A DNA stretch of 64,000 nucleotides, taken from the NCBI RefSeq assembly GCF_013487865.1, contig NZ_CP047409.1, forward strand, positions 930,001 to 994,000. The letters are read 5' to 3'. Shown one piece after another: positions 34,158 through 45,000 of the stretch. This DNA comes from Lactobacillus johnsonii. GTDB lineage: Bacteria; Bacillota; Bacilli; Lactobacillales; Lactobacillaceae. A program made the position numbers and the translations under genes. Below the pieces are notes generated by a model. The model had not been told where the DNA came from. It made no database searches and was given only the letters and a program-made list of their open reading frames with translations. Each line of letters starts with the position of its first letter. Within the stretch, counting starts at the first letter, position 1.

Positions 34158-34242
34158 AGCGACAATTGTATTTATTGCCCATAATTTTACTGAAGAAATG
34201 CATGAATTATTTGACCGCGAAATTCATTTGATAAAAGAATAA
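34127..34242 (+). pseudogene. Out-of-frame C-terminal remnant of half-transporter 4
   Basis: In another frame the sequence downstream of the break encodes ILDKLLKSKATIVFIAHNF and ends ELFDREIHLIKE with a TAA at 34240-34242. It matches the end of the half-transporter at 2597. It therefore marks a recent frameshift rather than a missing domain. Confidence 0.8.
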
Positions 34243-34279
34243 AACCAATATCAATTGACTTTTGATATTTAGGGGAATG

Positions 34280-34335
34280 AAGTTCATTAAATTGACTTTT
34301 GGTATAGATCAAAATTTGATTTAATGAACTTTTTA
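34280..34335 (+). terminator. Hairpin terminator of half-ABC operon 2
   Basis: Perfect 13-base arms AAGTTCATTAAAT (34280-34292) and ATTTAATGAACTT (34319-34331), followed by TTT. The long loop repeats an ATTGACTTTTG motif also present at about 34255. Confidence 0.65.
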
Positions 34336-34390
34336 ACTTTTATATTTAAATTAATAAAATTGTTACTTTAACATTAGTATCATAAAAAAT

Positions 34391-34420
34391 AAAAAGGATG
34401 GCTGCTGTAAGCAGCCATCC
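34391..34420 (-). terminator. Terminator of the mevalonate operon
   Basis: GGATGGCTGCT (34396-34406) and AGCAGCCATCC (34410-34420) form an 11-base stem with a 3-base loop. The A-run at 34391-34395 reads as a U-tract on the minus strand, directly after fni. Confidence 0.88.
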
Positions 34421-34432
34421 AAAGAAATAGCA

Positions 34433-35458
34433 CTAATTATAGAGTTGTCGAGTGAAATTGTAAAGATCAGTATCCAAATAATATTTAACTTCATCGACTT
34501 TAGAAATATGATCTAAACCAAATAGAGCAGTTAAAAGTTTTAATTCATATTTTAAGTTTTGAATAGCAGCAATTAAAGTCTCAGAATCTTGACTAGCAAA
34601 CTGCAAGAAATAGTTTGCTATACCAACATACTGTGCTCCTAAAACTAAAGACTTAAAAATATCAAGTGCATTTGTAATACCACCAGCCGCAATAATAGTC
34701 TTATTGACGGGGATAGTACGTGCTGCAAGTAGCGTTTTGACAGTAGAAAGACCTATATCTTCTAAAAAATTTAATTTTTGAGTCTTTCGTCTTTCATTTT
34801 CAATTTGGGCAAAATTAGTTCCGCCGCTTCCACCTAAATCGATAATTGAAAAATCATTGATTAAAAGGGTACGAAGAGATTCAGGATCAATTCCCATTCC
34901 AACTTCTTTAATAATAATTGGCACATCAACTGTATCTCTAATTTCTTTTAGATTATCTATCCAATGAAAATCTCGATCGCCTTCAGGCATTACAGCTTCT
35001 TGAACACTATTAAGGTGAATCTGTAATGCATTTGCATCTAAAGCGTCAACAATCTTTTGAGCTACTTTTGGATCAGTAGTTGGATTAACATTTGCAAAAA
35101 TTAATCCATCAGGATTTTCTTGACGTGCAACTTCAAAGCTCTTTATTTGATCAATTTCTTTTTCAAGAATGCTGGCGGATCCTAAAGCCATTGGAATATT
35201 TTCTGCAGCAGCCGCCTTAGCTAAACGTTGATTGATGGTATAGGAAGTATCCGAGCCGCCAGTCATTGCATTAATAAAAAATGGGGCACTGATAGTATGA
35301 CCAAACATTTCAGTTAAAATACTATCTGTATTTACTCCGCTTTCTGGAAGAGCAGGGCGGATTAAATGAACATGATTAAAATCATTATCTTTATTACTAT
35401 TAAAAAACATCTTAGCTAATGCTAGATGTTCTTCTTTTCTTTGAGATCTTTGTGACAT
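34433..35458 (-). CDS. fni: Type 2 isopentenyl-diphosphate delta-isomerase
   Basis: FMN-dependent IDI-2 (about 341 residues from ATG 35456-35458; a GTG at 35470 overlaps the upstream stop and is less likely). Visible blocks are KEEHLALAKMF, APFFINAMTGGS, LGSASILE, LQIHLNSVQEAVMPEGDRDF (the Gln and Glu of the active site), PIIIKEVGMGI, LGGSGGTNFAQIE and ITNALDIFKSLVLGA. It interconverts IPP and DMAPP, closing the mevalonate pathway. It is the last gene of the operon mvk-mvaD-mvaK2-fni and is followed by a strong terminator. Confidence 0.94.
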   Translation of the reverse strand: MSQRSQRKEEHLALAKMFFNSNKDNDFNHVHLIRPALPESGVNTDSILTEMFGHTISAPFFINAMTGGSDTSYTINQRLAKAAAAENIPMALGSASILEKEIDQIKSFEVARQENPDGLIFANVNPTTDPKVAQKIVDALDANALQIHLNSVQEAVMPEGDRDFHWIDNLKEIRDTVDVPIIIKEVGMGIDPESLRTLLINDFSIIDLGGSGGTNFAQIENERRKTQKLNFLEDIGLSTVKTLLAARTIPVNKTIIAAGGITNALDIFKSLVLGAQYVGIANYFLQFASQDSETLIAAIQNLKYELKLLTALFGLDHISKVDEVKYYLDTDLYNFTRQLYN

Positions 35459-35469
35459 AATTTTTCCCA

Positions 35470-36543
35470 CTAAGCAATTGAGTGAACTAGAAAGTTCAAT
35501 GGCATAATTCCATTTTTACGCCAATTATTTTTCATTTCTTCGATATCAGTTTTTTCATCTGCAATCACAATACCACAATCGCCGTTTCCTGCACCAGAAG
35601 TTTTAGCAGCACCATTAAATTGTTCGGCAATGTTGATTAATTTAGTTAAGCGTGGAATTTCGATAGCAATATGGTTAAGAGAAGCAAAATCTTTTAATAA
35701 CTGCCGATTTAAACGAATTTGTTTTTGAATTAAAGAAATATTTTTTTCATTAAATCCTCTAATCATATCAAGAACACATTTCCGTGATTCATCTAAAAAA
35801 GTATCATATTGAGTCTTAATAAACTTTTTCTTTGCATTAGTCTTATCAACTAATTGAGAGGTTGAGGCAGGTTTTTGACTCCAGCCGATTACCAAGTTTA
35901 GTCCTTCGGGAGGAGTTAATAATTGAATCTTAAGGCCAGGCCAAGCTTCGTTTAAAACTTCGCTAAGAGATTTAGTAGCTAATTCTTTCTTGAGCCATGC
36001 TTTATCAAAAGTTTGATAAGCCAGCCAACCACCATAAACACTTGCTGCAATATCACCAGCAGATCCATTACCTTGAACGCTGTAGTGGGAAATAGCAGAA
36101 AGTTTAAAAATAAGATCTTTTGTACAGTGTAATCCATAGAAATTAAGGATAGCCTTCACTGTAGCAACTGTTACAGCAGCTGAAGAGCCAAGACCGTATT
36201 TCTTACCATCGGCTGAATCAAGATCTGAATTAACATGTAGATCATATAAAGACATTGGAACTTTTTGTTCAAGACAAAAACGTTCTGTAAAGTTAATAGC
36301 AGATAAAATGTATTCAAACGGATTATCACGATTATCAATAACCATTTGGTTACCTTTACGGATCCAGTGAATTGAATCTTGAGAATACTGTTTAGAATGA
36401 ATTAACCCACTTGTACCTGTACTTTTTGCAATTGAAACACGTACAAATTCATTTACTGCAACTAAAATGGCAGGGCAGTTTTGCTCAAGAACTGCATACT
36501 CTCCCGCAATATACAACTTTCCTGGTGCTTGTTCTGTAATCAA
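35470..36543 (-). CDS. mvaK2: Phosphomevalonate kinase
   Basis: GHMP kinase of about 357 residues. The best start is TTG at 36541-36543 with GAGGA seven bases upstream, giving the family-typical N-terminus beginning M(L)ITEQAPGKLYIAGEYAVLE; longer frames reach into mvaD without a ribosome site. The ATP-binding motif is KKYGLGSSAAVTVATVKA, and the C-terminal motif KTSGAGNGDCGIVI is intact. It phosphorylates 5-phosphomevalonate to the diphosphate. The operon order and 1-35-base gaps or overlaps show tight co-transcription. Confidence 0.93.
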   Translation of the reverse strand: MITEQAPGKLYIAGEYAVLEQNCPAILVAVNEFVRVSIAKSTGTSGLIHSKQYSQDSIHWIRKGNQMVIDNRDNPFEYILSAINFTERFCLEQKVPMSLYDLHVNSDLDSADGKKYGLGSSAAVTVATVKAILNFYGLHCTKDLIFKLSAISHYSVQGNGSAGDIAASVYGGWLAYQTFDKAWLKKELATKSLSEVLNEAWPGLKIQLLTPPEGLNLVIGWSQKPASTSQLVDKTNAKKKFIKTQYDTFLDESRKCVLDMIRGFNEKNISLIQKQIRLNRQLLKDFASLNHIAIEIPRLTKLINIAEQFNGAAKTSGAGNGDCGIVIADEKTDIEEMKNNWRKNGIMPLNFLVHSIA

Positions 36544-36577
36544 CGAATATTCCTCTAATCTTTTTATTTTCAAATTC

Positions 36578-37543
36578 CTAAAGCAGAGTAACGCCTGGGC
36601 CGAAACTCGCAACGACTATTTTAACATTAGTCAAGGTTTTCTGAACAGCTGAAATAATATCTTTTCTATTTCTTAAGGTGCAGAGAATTTTTACGTTTGG
36701 ACCAGCATCGATTGTATAGTAGCATTCGATGCCATTTTTTCTTAAATTTTCAACTAATTTAATAATTTTAATTGTTTCCGGTTCAAAATAAGTAAATGGT
36801 TCTTTAGCGGTTAAATTACAAGCATGCATTTCGTTGGCACTTAGTTCACTAAGTTCACCAATTCTAGTAAAGTCATTATTTTGGATAGCTTGCTTAATTT
36901 CAGCAATTTCTTGTTTATTTCTCGCTAACCAAGGCTGATAAAAAGGAGAGGTTTGAGCTAACTGCATTCCTTTTGTTGAAGAAATTTTTTTCTGCTTTGT
37001 ATTAACTTCGATTGCTAGTAGAGAAAGATCAAGATCAGGATTTTCATCAATTGGTACTGCATAAGAACTCTCATCGTCAAATCCCTTTTGCCATTCAACA
37101 AAGCCGCCATAAACTGATCTAGTAGCTGAGCCTGACCCAAGTCGTGCAAGTCTTGAAAGCTCCTTTTTAGAAAGATCTAATCCATAACTGGCAGCAAAGC
37201 TTGTTGCAAGAGCTGCAAAAGCTGATGCTGAGGAAGCAAGACCAGCAGAAGTAGGAACATAGTTAGTAGACCGAATTGTAAAATGATCAGTAACGCCAAA
37301 TTTTTCTTGCAATAAATGAATATAACTAAAAACTCGCTTGCTGTTTTCTAATGATTGTTTTTGATCATTTAAAATAAAGGTATCTTCAGTTAATGAAGGA
37401 TCATGTTCAAGTGTAGTGTCAGTATAAAAGGCATCGAGTGTCATTGAAAGACTAGACATTAACGGTGTCTTTAAAGCTTGATCAGCTTTTCCCCAATATT
37501 TAATTAAGGCGATATTAGTGTGGGCACGAGCAGTTTTCTTCAT
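36578..37543 (-). CDS. mvaD: Diphosphomevalonate decarboxylase
   Basis: This 321-residue GHMP-superfamily enzyme begins KKTARAHTNIALIKYWGKAD, has the P-loop-like TSAGLASSASAFAALATSFA, GSGSATRSVYGGFVEWQKG with the catalytic Asp region, and ends with YTIDAGPNVKIL. It converts mevalonate diphosphate to isopentenyl diphosphate with ATP and loss of CO2. The ATG overlaps the mvk stop by one base (TAATG). Length and motif order agree with Lactobacillales MvaD. Confidence 0.95.
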   Translation of the reverse strand: MKKTARAHTNIALIKYWGKADQALKTPLMSSLSMTLDAFYTDTTLEHDPSLTEDTFILNDQKQSLENSKRVFSYIHLLQEKFGVTDHFTIRSTNYVPTSAGLASSASAFAALATSFAASYGLDLSKKELSRLARLGSGSATRSVYGGFVEWQKGFDDESSYAVPIDENPDLDLSLLAIEVNTKQKKISSTKGMQLAQTSPFYQPWLARNKQEIAEIKQAIQNNDFTRIGELSELSANEMHACNLTAKEPFTYFEPETIKIIKLVENLRKNGIECYYTIDAGPNVKILCTLRNRKDIISAVQKTLTNVKIVVASFGPGVTLL

Positions 37544-38460
37544 TAAATTTCCTCAATCCAATAATTATCAAAATTAGCATTTGCTTTTTCAGCAATCTTT
37601 TGAGCAACTTCTTGATTAGGACATAGTGCAATTACAATGCCCCCTAAGCCACCACCAGATAATTTAGCTCCTAAGGCACCATTTTCATTGGCAATTTTAC
37701 AAATATTATCGATTCTTTCAGTTGACAGCTTAAAGGAGGCAAGGATGTCTTCGGCTTCATTAAAAATCTTTCCGATCTCTTCTGTATTTTGATTAAACCA
37801 ATTTTGTCGTGTTGCGGTAGCTAATTCTCCAAGGCGTGCAATTTGTTCCTTTTTAAGATCACTTTCATCCATTTGCTTTTTAACTGATTGAACTGCGACC
37901 TTGGTATTTCCAAGTTCACCCGTATCCATAATTAATAAGGTAGCACCTAATTTTTGAGAAAGTTGTTTTGGTCCGTCTTGTTTATTGAAGAAAACTAAGT
38001 AATCGGAATTTACGGTAGCAGCGTCAAGGCCGGAAGCTTTTCCATGATTAATCATTTCTGCATGATTGGTAATTTCCATAATTTCATCTTCAGAGAGAGT
38101 CAATCCTAAAAATTGTGAGACAGCTTTGGTAGTCCCTAAAGCTACAACAGCACTTGATCCAAAACCACGTTCCATAGGAATTTCACCAGTATAAGTAATT
38201 TTAAGATTAGGAGCGTTTTTTACTCTTTCAAGTAAGTTTTTTACAATATATTTAATACCACCATATTCATCAGGCGCATCAAAAAAAGCACCATGATACT
38301 GAGTTGTATCCATCCAAGTAGGACCATCAGTTTCTTCCACAGTTGTGATGATATTTAAGGCCTGGATTGGAAGAGCGAGGGCGTCATAGCCATAAACTAC
38401 AGAATGCTCACCAATAAGAATCACTTTTCCATGTGCTTTGACTTCTATTTTTTTATTCAC
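37543..38460 (-). CDS. mvk: Mevalonate kinase
   Basis: This 305-residue GHMP kinase has KAHGKVILIGEHSVVYGYDALALP at the N-terminus, the ATP-binding loop MERGFGSSAVVALGTTKAV, the catalytic Asp in KASGLDAATVNSDY and the C-terminal GAKLSGGGLGGIVIAL. It phosphorylates mevalonate and is the first gene of the operon. The start is GTG at 38458-38460, preceded by AGGAAAG. The 86-base gap to addB on the other strand must hold divergent promoters. Together with the next three genes it makes IPP/DMAPP for undecaprenyl phosphate and other prenyl products. Confidence 0.95.
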   Translation of the reverse strand: MNKKIEVKAHGKVILIGEHSVVYGYDALALPIQALNIITTVEETDGPTWMDTTQYHGAFFDAPDEYGGIKYIVKNLLERVKNAPNLKITYTGEIPMERGFGSSAVVALGTTKAVSQFLGLTLSEDEIMEITNHAEMINHGKASGLDAATVNSDYLVFFNKQDGPKQLSQKLGATLLIMDTGELGNTKVAVQSVKKQMDESDLKKEQIARLGELATATRQNWFNQNTEEIGKIFNEAEDILASFKLSTERIDNICKIANENGALGAKLSGGGLGGIVIALCPNQEVAQKIAEKANANFDNYWIEEI

Positions 38461-38546
38461 AATTATCTTTCCTATATTATAAATTTCATTAAGTCTAATT
38501 GCCTTGTCTCATATGCTAAAATATTTGCTAAGGAGACTAGAGACTT

Positions 38547-41500
38547 ATGATTAATGTAATTACTGGTAGACAAGTAGACAACTTGCAAAATGAAATAATT
38601 GATCAAGCTGTTAAGGCATACTACCAAGATAAAAGACACGATATTTTTATTATCGTGCCAAACCATATTAAGTTTACCACAGAAGTACGCGCACTTAGCA
38701 AGCTCTCTGTTTTAACAAATAAAAAACAAGTTGCAGTAAATAAATTGCACATTCTTTCTTTTTCACGACTAGCTTGGTACTTTTTGAGAGATGAGGCAAT
38801 TAAACTACCACAAATTCTAGATGATGCCGCTAGTGTCATGCTACTAGAGCAAATTGTTAAGGATCATCAAGATGAATTAAAACTATTTCAGAATCAAACT
38901 CAAGTTACATCCGGTGCCTTAAGGCAAATGTATGAAGCAATTTTATCTGTACGAGCCGGCAATATTGAGTTAGACAATATTGATGAAAAGAAATTGAATG
39001 AAGAGACCAGCTATAAAATTCATGACTTAAGAATTATTTATGATGAGTTTATTGAACGTTTGTCAGAGAAATTTGCTACCAAAGATGAAATGCAATTATT
39101 GCTCAATGAGTTCTTAGCAAAAAGCAATAACTTGAGTACGATGGAATTTTATTTTTCTGATTTTTCACATTTTTCTTTACAAGAATTAACATCAGTCCGT
39201 TTAATTTCAAAAAAGGCAAAAAATACAACTTTAGCTTTTAAGACAAAAATTGGCAAAATTGATAATAATGCTGAACCAGGTGACTATGACTACGTAGTGC
39301 AACGTACAATTGGCCAATTAGAGCATTTTTGGCAAAACCAACAATTAGACTATCAAACTCAAGAATATCCACTTACTCAAACTAATCCTAGTTCTTTACT
39401 AAATGGGGTTTGGACAAAAACAAGTGGATTTGATGAACGTTTAAGTAAGTTTTTGCAGCCAGTCAAGGCAGACTCGCGGTATGCAGAAGCCTATTTTGTT
39501 GCGCGTACAATTTATCAGCAAGTAGCCTTAAATAACTATCGCTACCAGGATTTTCTAGTTTTAGCACCAAATCTAAGTGAGTATGAAACATATTTAACCC
39601 CAATTTTAAGGCAAAACCAGATCCCTTTCTTCAATGATTTACAAAAAGAAATGAAATACCATCCCCTAGTAGTTGCTGTTGAAAATTTGCAGCAAATTTT
39701 TAAGCGTGGTTTTCAAACGGATAATGTAGTTGCTTTAATGAAGACGCAGTTATTCATCCCTGGCTGGTACAAAAATTCTGCACACTATCAAAATGATGTT
39801 GACCTACTTGAAAATTTTGTCTTAGCCCATGGTATCAAAGGAAAACTATGGACTAAGTCACTAAAGAATTTTGTAGATGCAGAGGTAATTGCTTTAGATA
39901 AATCTGAGAAAGAAGTAGAAGATCTTGATCGACTACGAAAGCACTTTATTGATGCTTTAACTAACTTCTTTGAACAACTTGATAAAGAAGAGGATCCGCA
40001 AGCTGGAGTAACAGTTTTTTGGAATTTTTTAATTAAAAATCACATTGCGAAACGTTTAGAAAGTTGGCGCAAAGAAGCTAATGATGCAGGTGATTTACAG
40101 TTAGCTCAGCAACCAGAACAAGTTTGGTCAACTTTAACTGACTTATTAAAGGACTACTTACTAGTAGCAAATAAATTTTCTTTAGATCAATTTTTTGATT
40201 TGTTAATCAGCGGCTTTAGCGAGGCTAATTTCTCGCAAATTCCGTCTACTCTTGATGCAGTTAACATTTCTGAATTCGGTATGGTACAAGGCCAAGGATA
40301 TAAACAAGTTTTCATTATTGGTGCGACTAGCAGTAATTTACCCCAAATTGAAAAAATACCAGGTTTCTTTAGCTCTGAAAACTTAGAGCAATTAAATGAA
40401 GGAAATGAATCTAGTGGATACTTGGAAGATCAGCAAAAGATCAATAACTTAGATCAAAATTATCAATTTGGAAATGCTTTAAGTTTAGCTAGTGATAAGA
40501 TTTATATTTCTTATCCAGTAATTAATACTGCAAATGAACAATTAGAACCTTCAATTTTTTATAAGCAGTTATTAAAGTTAACCCATGCTGATGAATTTTC
40601 ACAACATGATTTACCTCAGAATAATGGAGATGTTTTAACTTTTATAACTAATCCAGAAGCGAGTCTAGGTTACCTAACTTACTTAAAGAATAAAGCAGCT
40701 ACTGATGTAGACTCTCTGCTAGATATGACGGAAGAAAAAATTGGTGACATAGCGCAAAATGTGCTTGAAGGGAGCGGCTTTAAGAATATACCTCAAGATC
40801 TTCCGCCTGAGCTAGCACAACAGCTATATGGCGATCGAATTGAAACTTCTGTTTCACAACTAGAAACGTATTATCAAAATTCTTTTGAATACTTCCTAAA
40901 TTACGGCTTACATTTGAAGAAACGCTTTGAAAATGAACTTGATGTAATTCAAGCAGGAAACTACTACCATGAAACTTTTGATTATCTAGTTAAAAGGATT
41001 AAAGAAAAGAAGTTAAATTTTGCTGATTTAACAGAGGAGAAGTTAGGCGAGCTTTTAATTGAAGTAAGAGAAGAATTAAAAGAAAAGGGCAGATACCGTC
41101 AGCTTTTAAATGATCCATTCAATAAATACCTATTCCATAAGTTAGACCAAACTACAGCTAATGTGGCTCATTATTGGCATAGCAATGTAAATAAGACTAC
41201 GTTCAGACCACAATATTCTGAATTAAGTTTTGGTAAAAATCAAAAGGTGAGTGGTCTCTCATATAGCTGGAAAGATGATAATAATAAAAAGAAGATTGTA
41301 GATCTTCGTGGAAAGATGGATAGAGTTGATTTAGCCCAAGTAAACGATCGAATTTTAGGTGAAGTGATTGATTATAAGTCATCCGCAAAAAAATTTGACC
41401 TAGGTTTATTTGCAAACGGAATTTCAATGCAGATGATTTCCTACTTAGAAGTTTTGAAAAATAATAATAAGTTTTTTGCTCAAGGTAAGGATTTAGATGT

Positions 41501-42023
41501 TTTAGGCGCATTTTACCAAAATATTACTAGTAGTCTTGAACGTTTGAGCAGTGAAAAAATGATCTTAAGCAATTATCAAATTAAAGATTTAGCTAAAGAA
41601 AGTACTAAGAAGTTAATGTATAACGGAATCTTAATTGCAGATGAAGAAATGCTTGATCTAATAGAACCTGGAATGGAAAAAGATCGTGCTGTCTCTGATC
41701 TATATACTAGTGTTAAGCGAAAGGTAAACGGCGATATTAGTTGGCCACAAAATCAGAGTTTTACACCGGATCAACTAGACTTGTTATTAGCTTATAACTC
41801 ATATTTGATAAAAAATGCTGGTAATGAGATTTTATCAGGAAAGATTGAGCTAGATCCTTACTCTTATGGTCAACAAACATCCCTTACTTATTCTGACTTT
41901 AAAGACATCTTCTTCTTTGATGCAATGCTTAAAGAAAATAACTATCATAAGATTAAATCCATTGATAAAAAGACGCTTTTGAACCTAATAAAAGAAAAAT
42001 TAGACTTGGATGGTGAAGAATAG
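38547..42023 (+). CDS. addB: ATP-dependent helicase/nuclease subunit B (RexB/AddB)
   Basis: This 1158-residue subunit of the AddAB/RexAB complex resects double-strand breaks together with AddA and loads RecA. The N-terminus is MINVITGRQVDNLQNE, where a Walker A GxxGSGKT would be expected in AddB of Bacillus; here it is degenerate, so this subunit is not an ATPase. The C-terminal nuclease has the RecB-type motif GEVIDYKSSAKKFDL. The SQLETYYQNSFEYF segment keeps the Fe-S-domain context but has no cysteine; in fact no cysteine is seen in the entire protein, as in RexB proteins. It is coupled to addA by direct abutment. Confidence 0.93.
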   Translation: MINVITGRQVDNLQNEIIDQAVKAYYQDKRHDIFIIVPNHIKFTTEVRALSKLSVLTNKKQVAVNKLHILSFSRLAWYFLRDEAIKLPQILDDAASVMLLEQIVKDHQDELKLFQNQTQVTSGALRQMYEAILSVRAGNIELDNIDEKKLNEETSYKIHDLRIIYDEFIERLSEKFATKDEMQLLLNEFLAKSNNLSTMEFYFSDFSHFSLQELTSVRLISKKAKNTTLAFKTKIGKIDNNAEPGDYDYVVQRTIGQLEHFWQNQQLDYQTQEYPLTQTNPSSLLNGVWTKTSGFDERLSKFLQPVKADSRYAEAYFVARTIYQQVALNNYRYQDFLVLAPNLSEYETYLTPILRQNQIPFFNDLQKEMKYHPLVVAVENLQQIFKRGFQTDNVVALMKTQLFIPGWYKNSAHYQNDVDLLENFVLAHGIKGKLWTKSLKNFVDAEVIALDKSEKEVEDLDRLRKHFIDALTNFFEQLDKEEDPQAGVTVFWNFLIKNHIAKRLESWRKEANDAGDLQLAQQPEQVWSTLTDLLKDYLLVANKFSLDQFFDLLISGFSEANFSQIPSTLDAVNISEFGMVQGQGYKQVFIIGATSSNLPQIEKIPGFFSSENLEQLNEGNESSGYLEDQQKINNLDQNYQFGNALSLASDKIYISYPVINTANEQLEPSIFYKQLLKLTHADEFSQHDLPQNNGDVLTFITNPEASLGYLTYLKNKAATDVDSLLDMTEEKIGDIAQNVLEGSGFKNIPQDLPPELAQQLYGDRIETSVSQLETYYQNSFEYFLNYGLHLKKRFENELDVIQAGNYYHETFDYLVKRIKEKKLNFADLTEEKLGELLIEVREELKEKGRYRQLLNDPFNKYLFHKLDQTTANVAHYWHSNVNKTTFRPQYSELSFGKNQKVSGLSYSWKDDNNKKKIVDLRGKMDRVDLAQVNDRILGEVIDYKSSAKKFDLGLFANGISMQMISYLEVLKNNNKFFAQGKDLDVLGAFYQNITSSLERLSSEKMILSNYQIKDLAKESTKKLMYNGILIADEEMLDLIEPGMEKDRAVSDLYTSVKRKVNGDISWPQNQSFTPDQLDLLLAYNSYLIKNAGNEILSGKIELDPYSYGQQTSLTYSDFKDIFFFDAMLKENNYHKIKSIDKKTLLNLIKEKLDLDGEE

Positions 42024-45000
42024 TTGACGCAATTTACTAAGGAACAAAATCAAGCAATTAACGATTATGGGAAAGATATCCTAGTTTCAGCATCCGCTGG
42101 TTCAGGAAAGACTACAGTACTAGTTGAACGTGTTTTGAAACGTATTTTATCTGGTACACCAGTTTCATCCCTTTTGATTATCACTTTTACTAAAGCTGCT
42201 GCTCGTGAAATGAAGGAACGAATCAAGCAAAAAATAAGCGATCAAATTGAGAAAGAGCCTAATAACCAATTTCTTCGTAGCCAATTATTAGATGTTGATA
42301 CTGCAAATATATCTACAATCGATTCTTTTTGTTTAGATATAATTAGGCGTTTTTATTATGTAATTGATCTTGATCCACAATTTAGTGTTTTAACTGATGA
42401 AACTCAAGCTGAACTATTAAAAGAGCGTGCCCTACATGAAATAGAAATTGAGTATCTTGAAAACAATGATCAAAGATTTCAGGATTTCTATGATAATTTT
42501 TCTGGTGATAGGGATGCTGAAGGAGCGCGAAATCTTTTATTGCAGTTGTACAATACTGCAGTTACTGAGCCTAATTATGAAAAATTTCTCAATAATCTGC
42601 CTAATTCTTATCAAATTCAAGATGATTTAATTGGATCTGATTTGTGGCAGAGTCATATTAAGCCACTTTTAGTAAAAGAGATAAAGGATCTACAAACTGA
42701 AATAAGACAGCTCTTTGAAAATCCTCAAATGGAAAATCCAGATTTAGTGAAGGTTAAAGAAAACTATGATATCTTTACCAGTCGTTTAGAGCAATTCTTA
42801 AATACTTTGGAAGATGATCATTCTTATAATGAAATTCGAGCTAGTCTAATGAATTGTAAGTTTGAAAAGAACATTCGTAAGTCTAAAAAGTGGTCAGAGG
42901 AAAGTCTTGAAACTTACCAAGAAAGTCAAAAGCTAAAATCTGATTTAAATGATCAACTTAAGAAGATCTTTGCTAACTTTTTTGTAGTAGAAGAAAAAGA
43001 ACAGGTAAGCATTCTCAAAAAATCAGAAAAATTAGTTAAAACCATTGTTGATGCTGAGAAAAAGCTAATTAAGAGATTTGGTCAATTAAAACGAGAACAG
43101 AATTTAATTGACTATAGTGATATGGAACAATTTGCTTTCAGCATTCTTACAACCGATACTTCGAATGCTCATATTGCCCAAGAATACTATCAAGAAAAAT
43201 TCAATGAAATCCTAATTGATGAGTACCAAGATGTTAACGCTTTGCAGGAAAATATCATTGCAGCCATCAAAAAGAAGGGGCAAAATAACCTATTCATGGT
43301 TGGAGATATAAAACAATCTATTTATGGTTTTAGACAAGCACGTCCTGACTTGTTTTTAAGCAAATATCATGCTTATGGGCAGAATGATGACAGTGAAAAA
43401 ATTATCTTATCAGATAATTTTAGGTCAACCAAAAGAGTTACTAAGACAGTAAACTCTTTATTCAATCCAATTTTAACTGCAAATTTTGGTGGAATTGATT
43501 ACAAAAAAGAAGGACAATTACAATTTGGCGCAAGTTATTATCCTACTGACTTGCCTACTGCAAATGAATATATTTTCACGGATAAAAAACAAACGCAAGC
43601 TTCGCTTGAAGAAAATTTTGGAGACGAAATGGACTTCAGTGAAATTCAAATGGTTATTGCTAGAATTAAGCAACTTAAAGAAGAGAATTTTCAAGTTTGG
43701 GACCGGAAAACACAGCTTAAACGCCCGCTAGAATATTCTGATATTGCGATTATTACGCGTACTAGAAGTGACAACTTACAGGTAATGCAAGAATTTGCAA
43801 AGGCAGATTTACCTTTATTTGTAACTGATGCTCAGAACTATTTTCAAACATTTGAATTAGTAATGATTATGAATTACTTGAGATTAATTGATAATCCACA
43901 ACAGGACATACCTTTAGTAGCAGTTTTGCGTTCACCGCTTTTTAACTTTAAAGAACCTGAACTAGCACAAATTAGGGTCAAAACCAGGTCTGGTAATTTT
44001 TATAATGCTTTAACTAGTTTTGCTTCAGTCAATTCAGATCTTGGTCAAAAATGTAAAAACTTCCTTCAACAATTAGAATCTTTACGATCATTTGCGGCAA
44101 CTCATCGAATTTCTGAGTTGATTTGGAGCATTTATGAAAGAACTCATCTGTTAGAAATTGTGACTGGCTTGCCTAATGGCCAACAGCGTAGAGTAAACCT
44201 AGAATCTCTATATGAGAGAGCCACTTCTTATGAAAGTGCCGGCTTTAAAGGTCTATATCAATTTATTAGTTTTATCGAACGCATGCGGAAAAATCAAAAG
44301 GATTTAGCACAACCACTTTTAAGTGATAAGGCTGATAATGCTGTAAAACTAATGACTATCCATGCTTCTAAAGGTTTGGAATTTCCAGTAGTGTTTGTCA
44401 TGGGGCTAGGCCACAAGTATCAGACACGTGACTTAAGTGGTAATTTTACAATTAGTAAAGACGGACTTGGATTAACAATTAAAGAAAAAGATTATCGAAT
44501 TGATTCTCTAGTTAAATCTTTAGCCGATGTTGAAAAAAGACAACAAATGCTTGAAGAAGAAGCTAGAATTTTATATGTTGGTTTAACACGTGCTCAACAA
44601 AAGCTTATCTTAGTGGCTAGTGTAAGCGATATGGAGACTAAGCAGAAAAAGTGGGAGAGTGAAATTGATCAAAAAACGAATATTCTTCCCTTAATAAGAA
44701 AAATCAACGCCCAATCTCCACTAGATTTCTTAGGACCTAAGTTAGAACAAAAGCATGAATTTGATCAAACAATTGAAGACATGACCTTAGCTTTAGAAGA
44801 GCAAGATAAGATCTATTACTTAAAGTTTGCTGTGCAGTCAATTTCAGAAGAAAATATTGAACAAAAAGAAAACACTCAAAAATTAAGTTCTAAAATGAAT
44901 GATGTAGTCAAAAGCCTTTATAATTTTGAATATCCATTTTCGGATGCCACTAAGACTACAGCCTATCAGTCTGTTTCTGAGATAAAAAAAGTATTTAATG

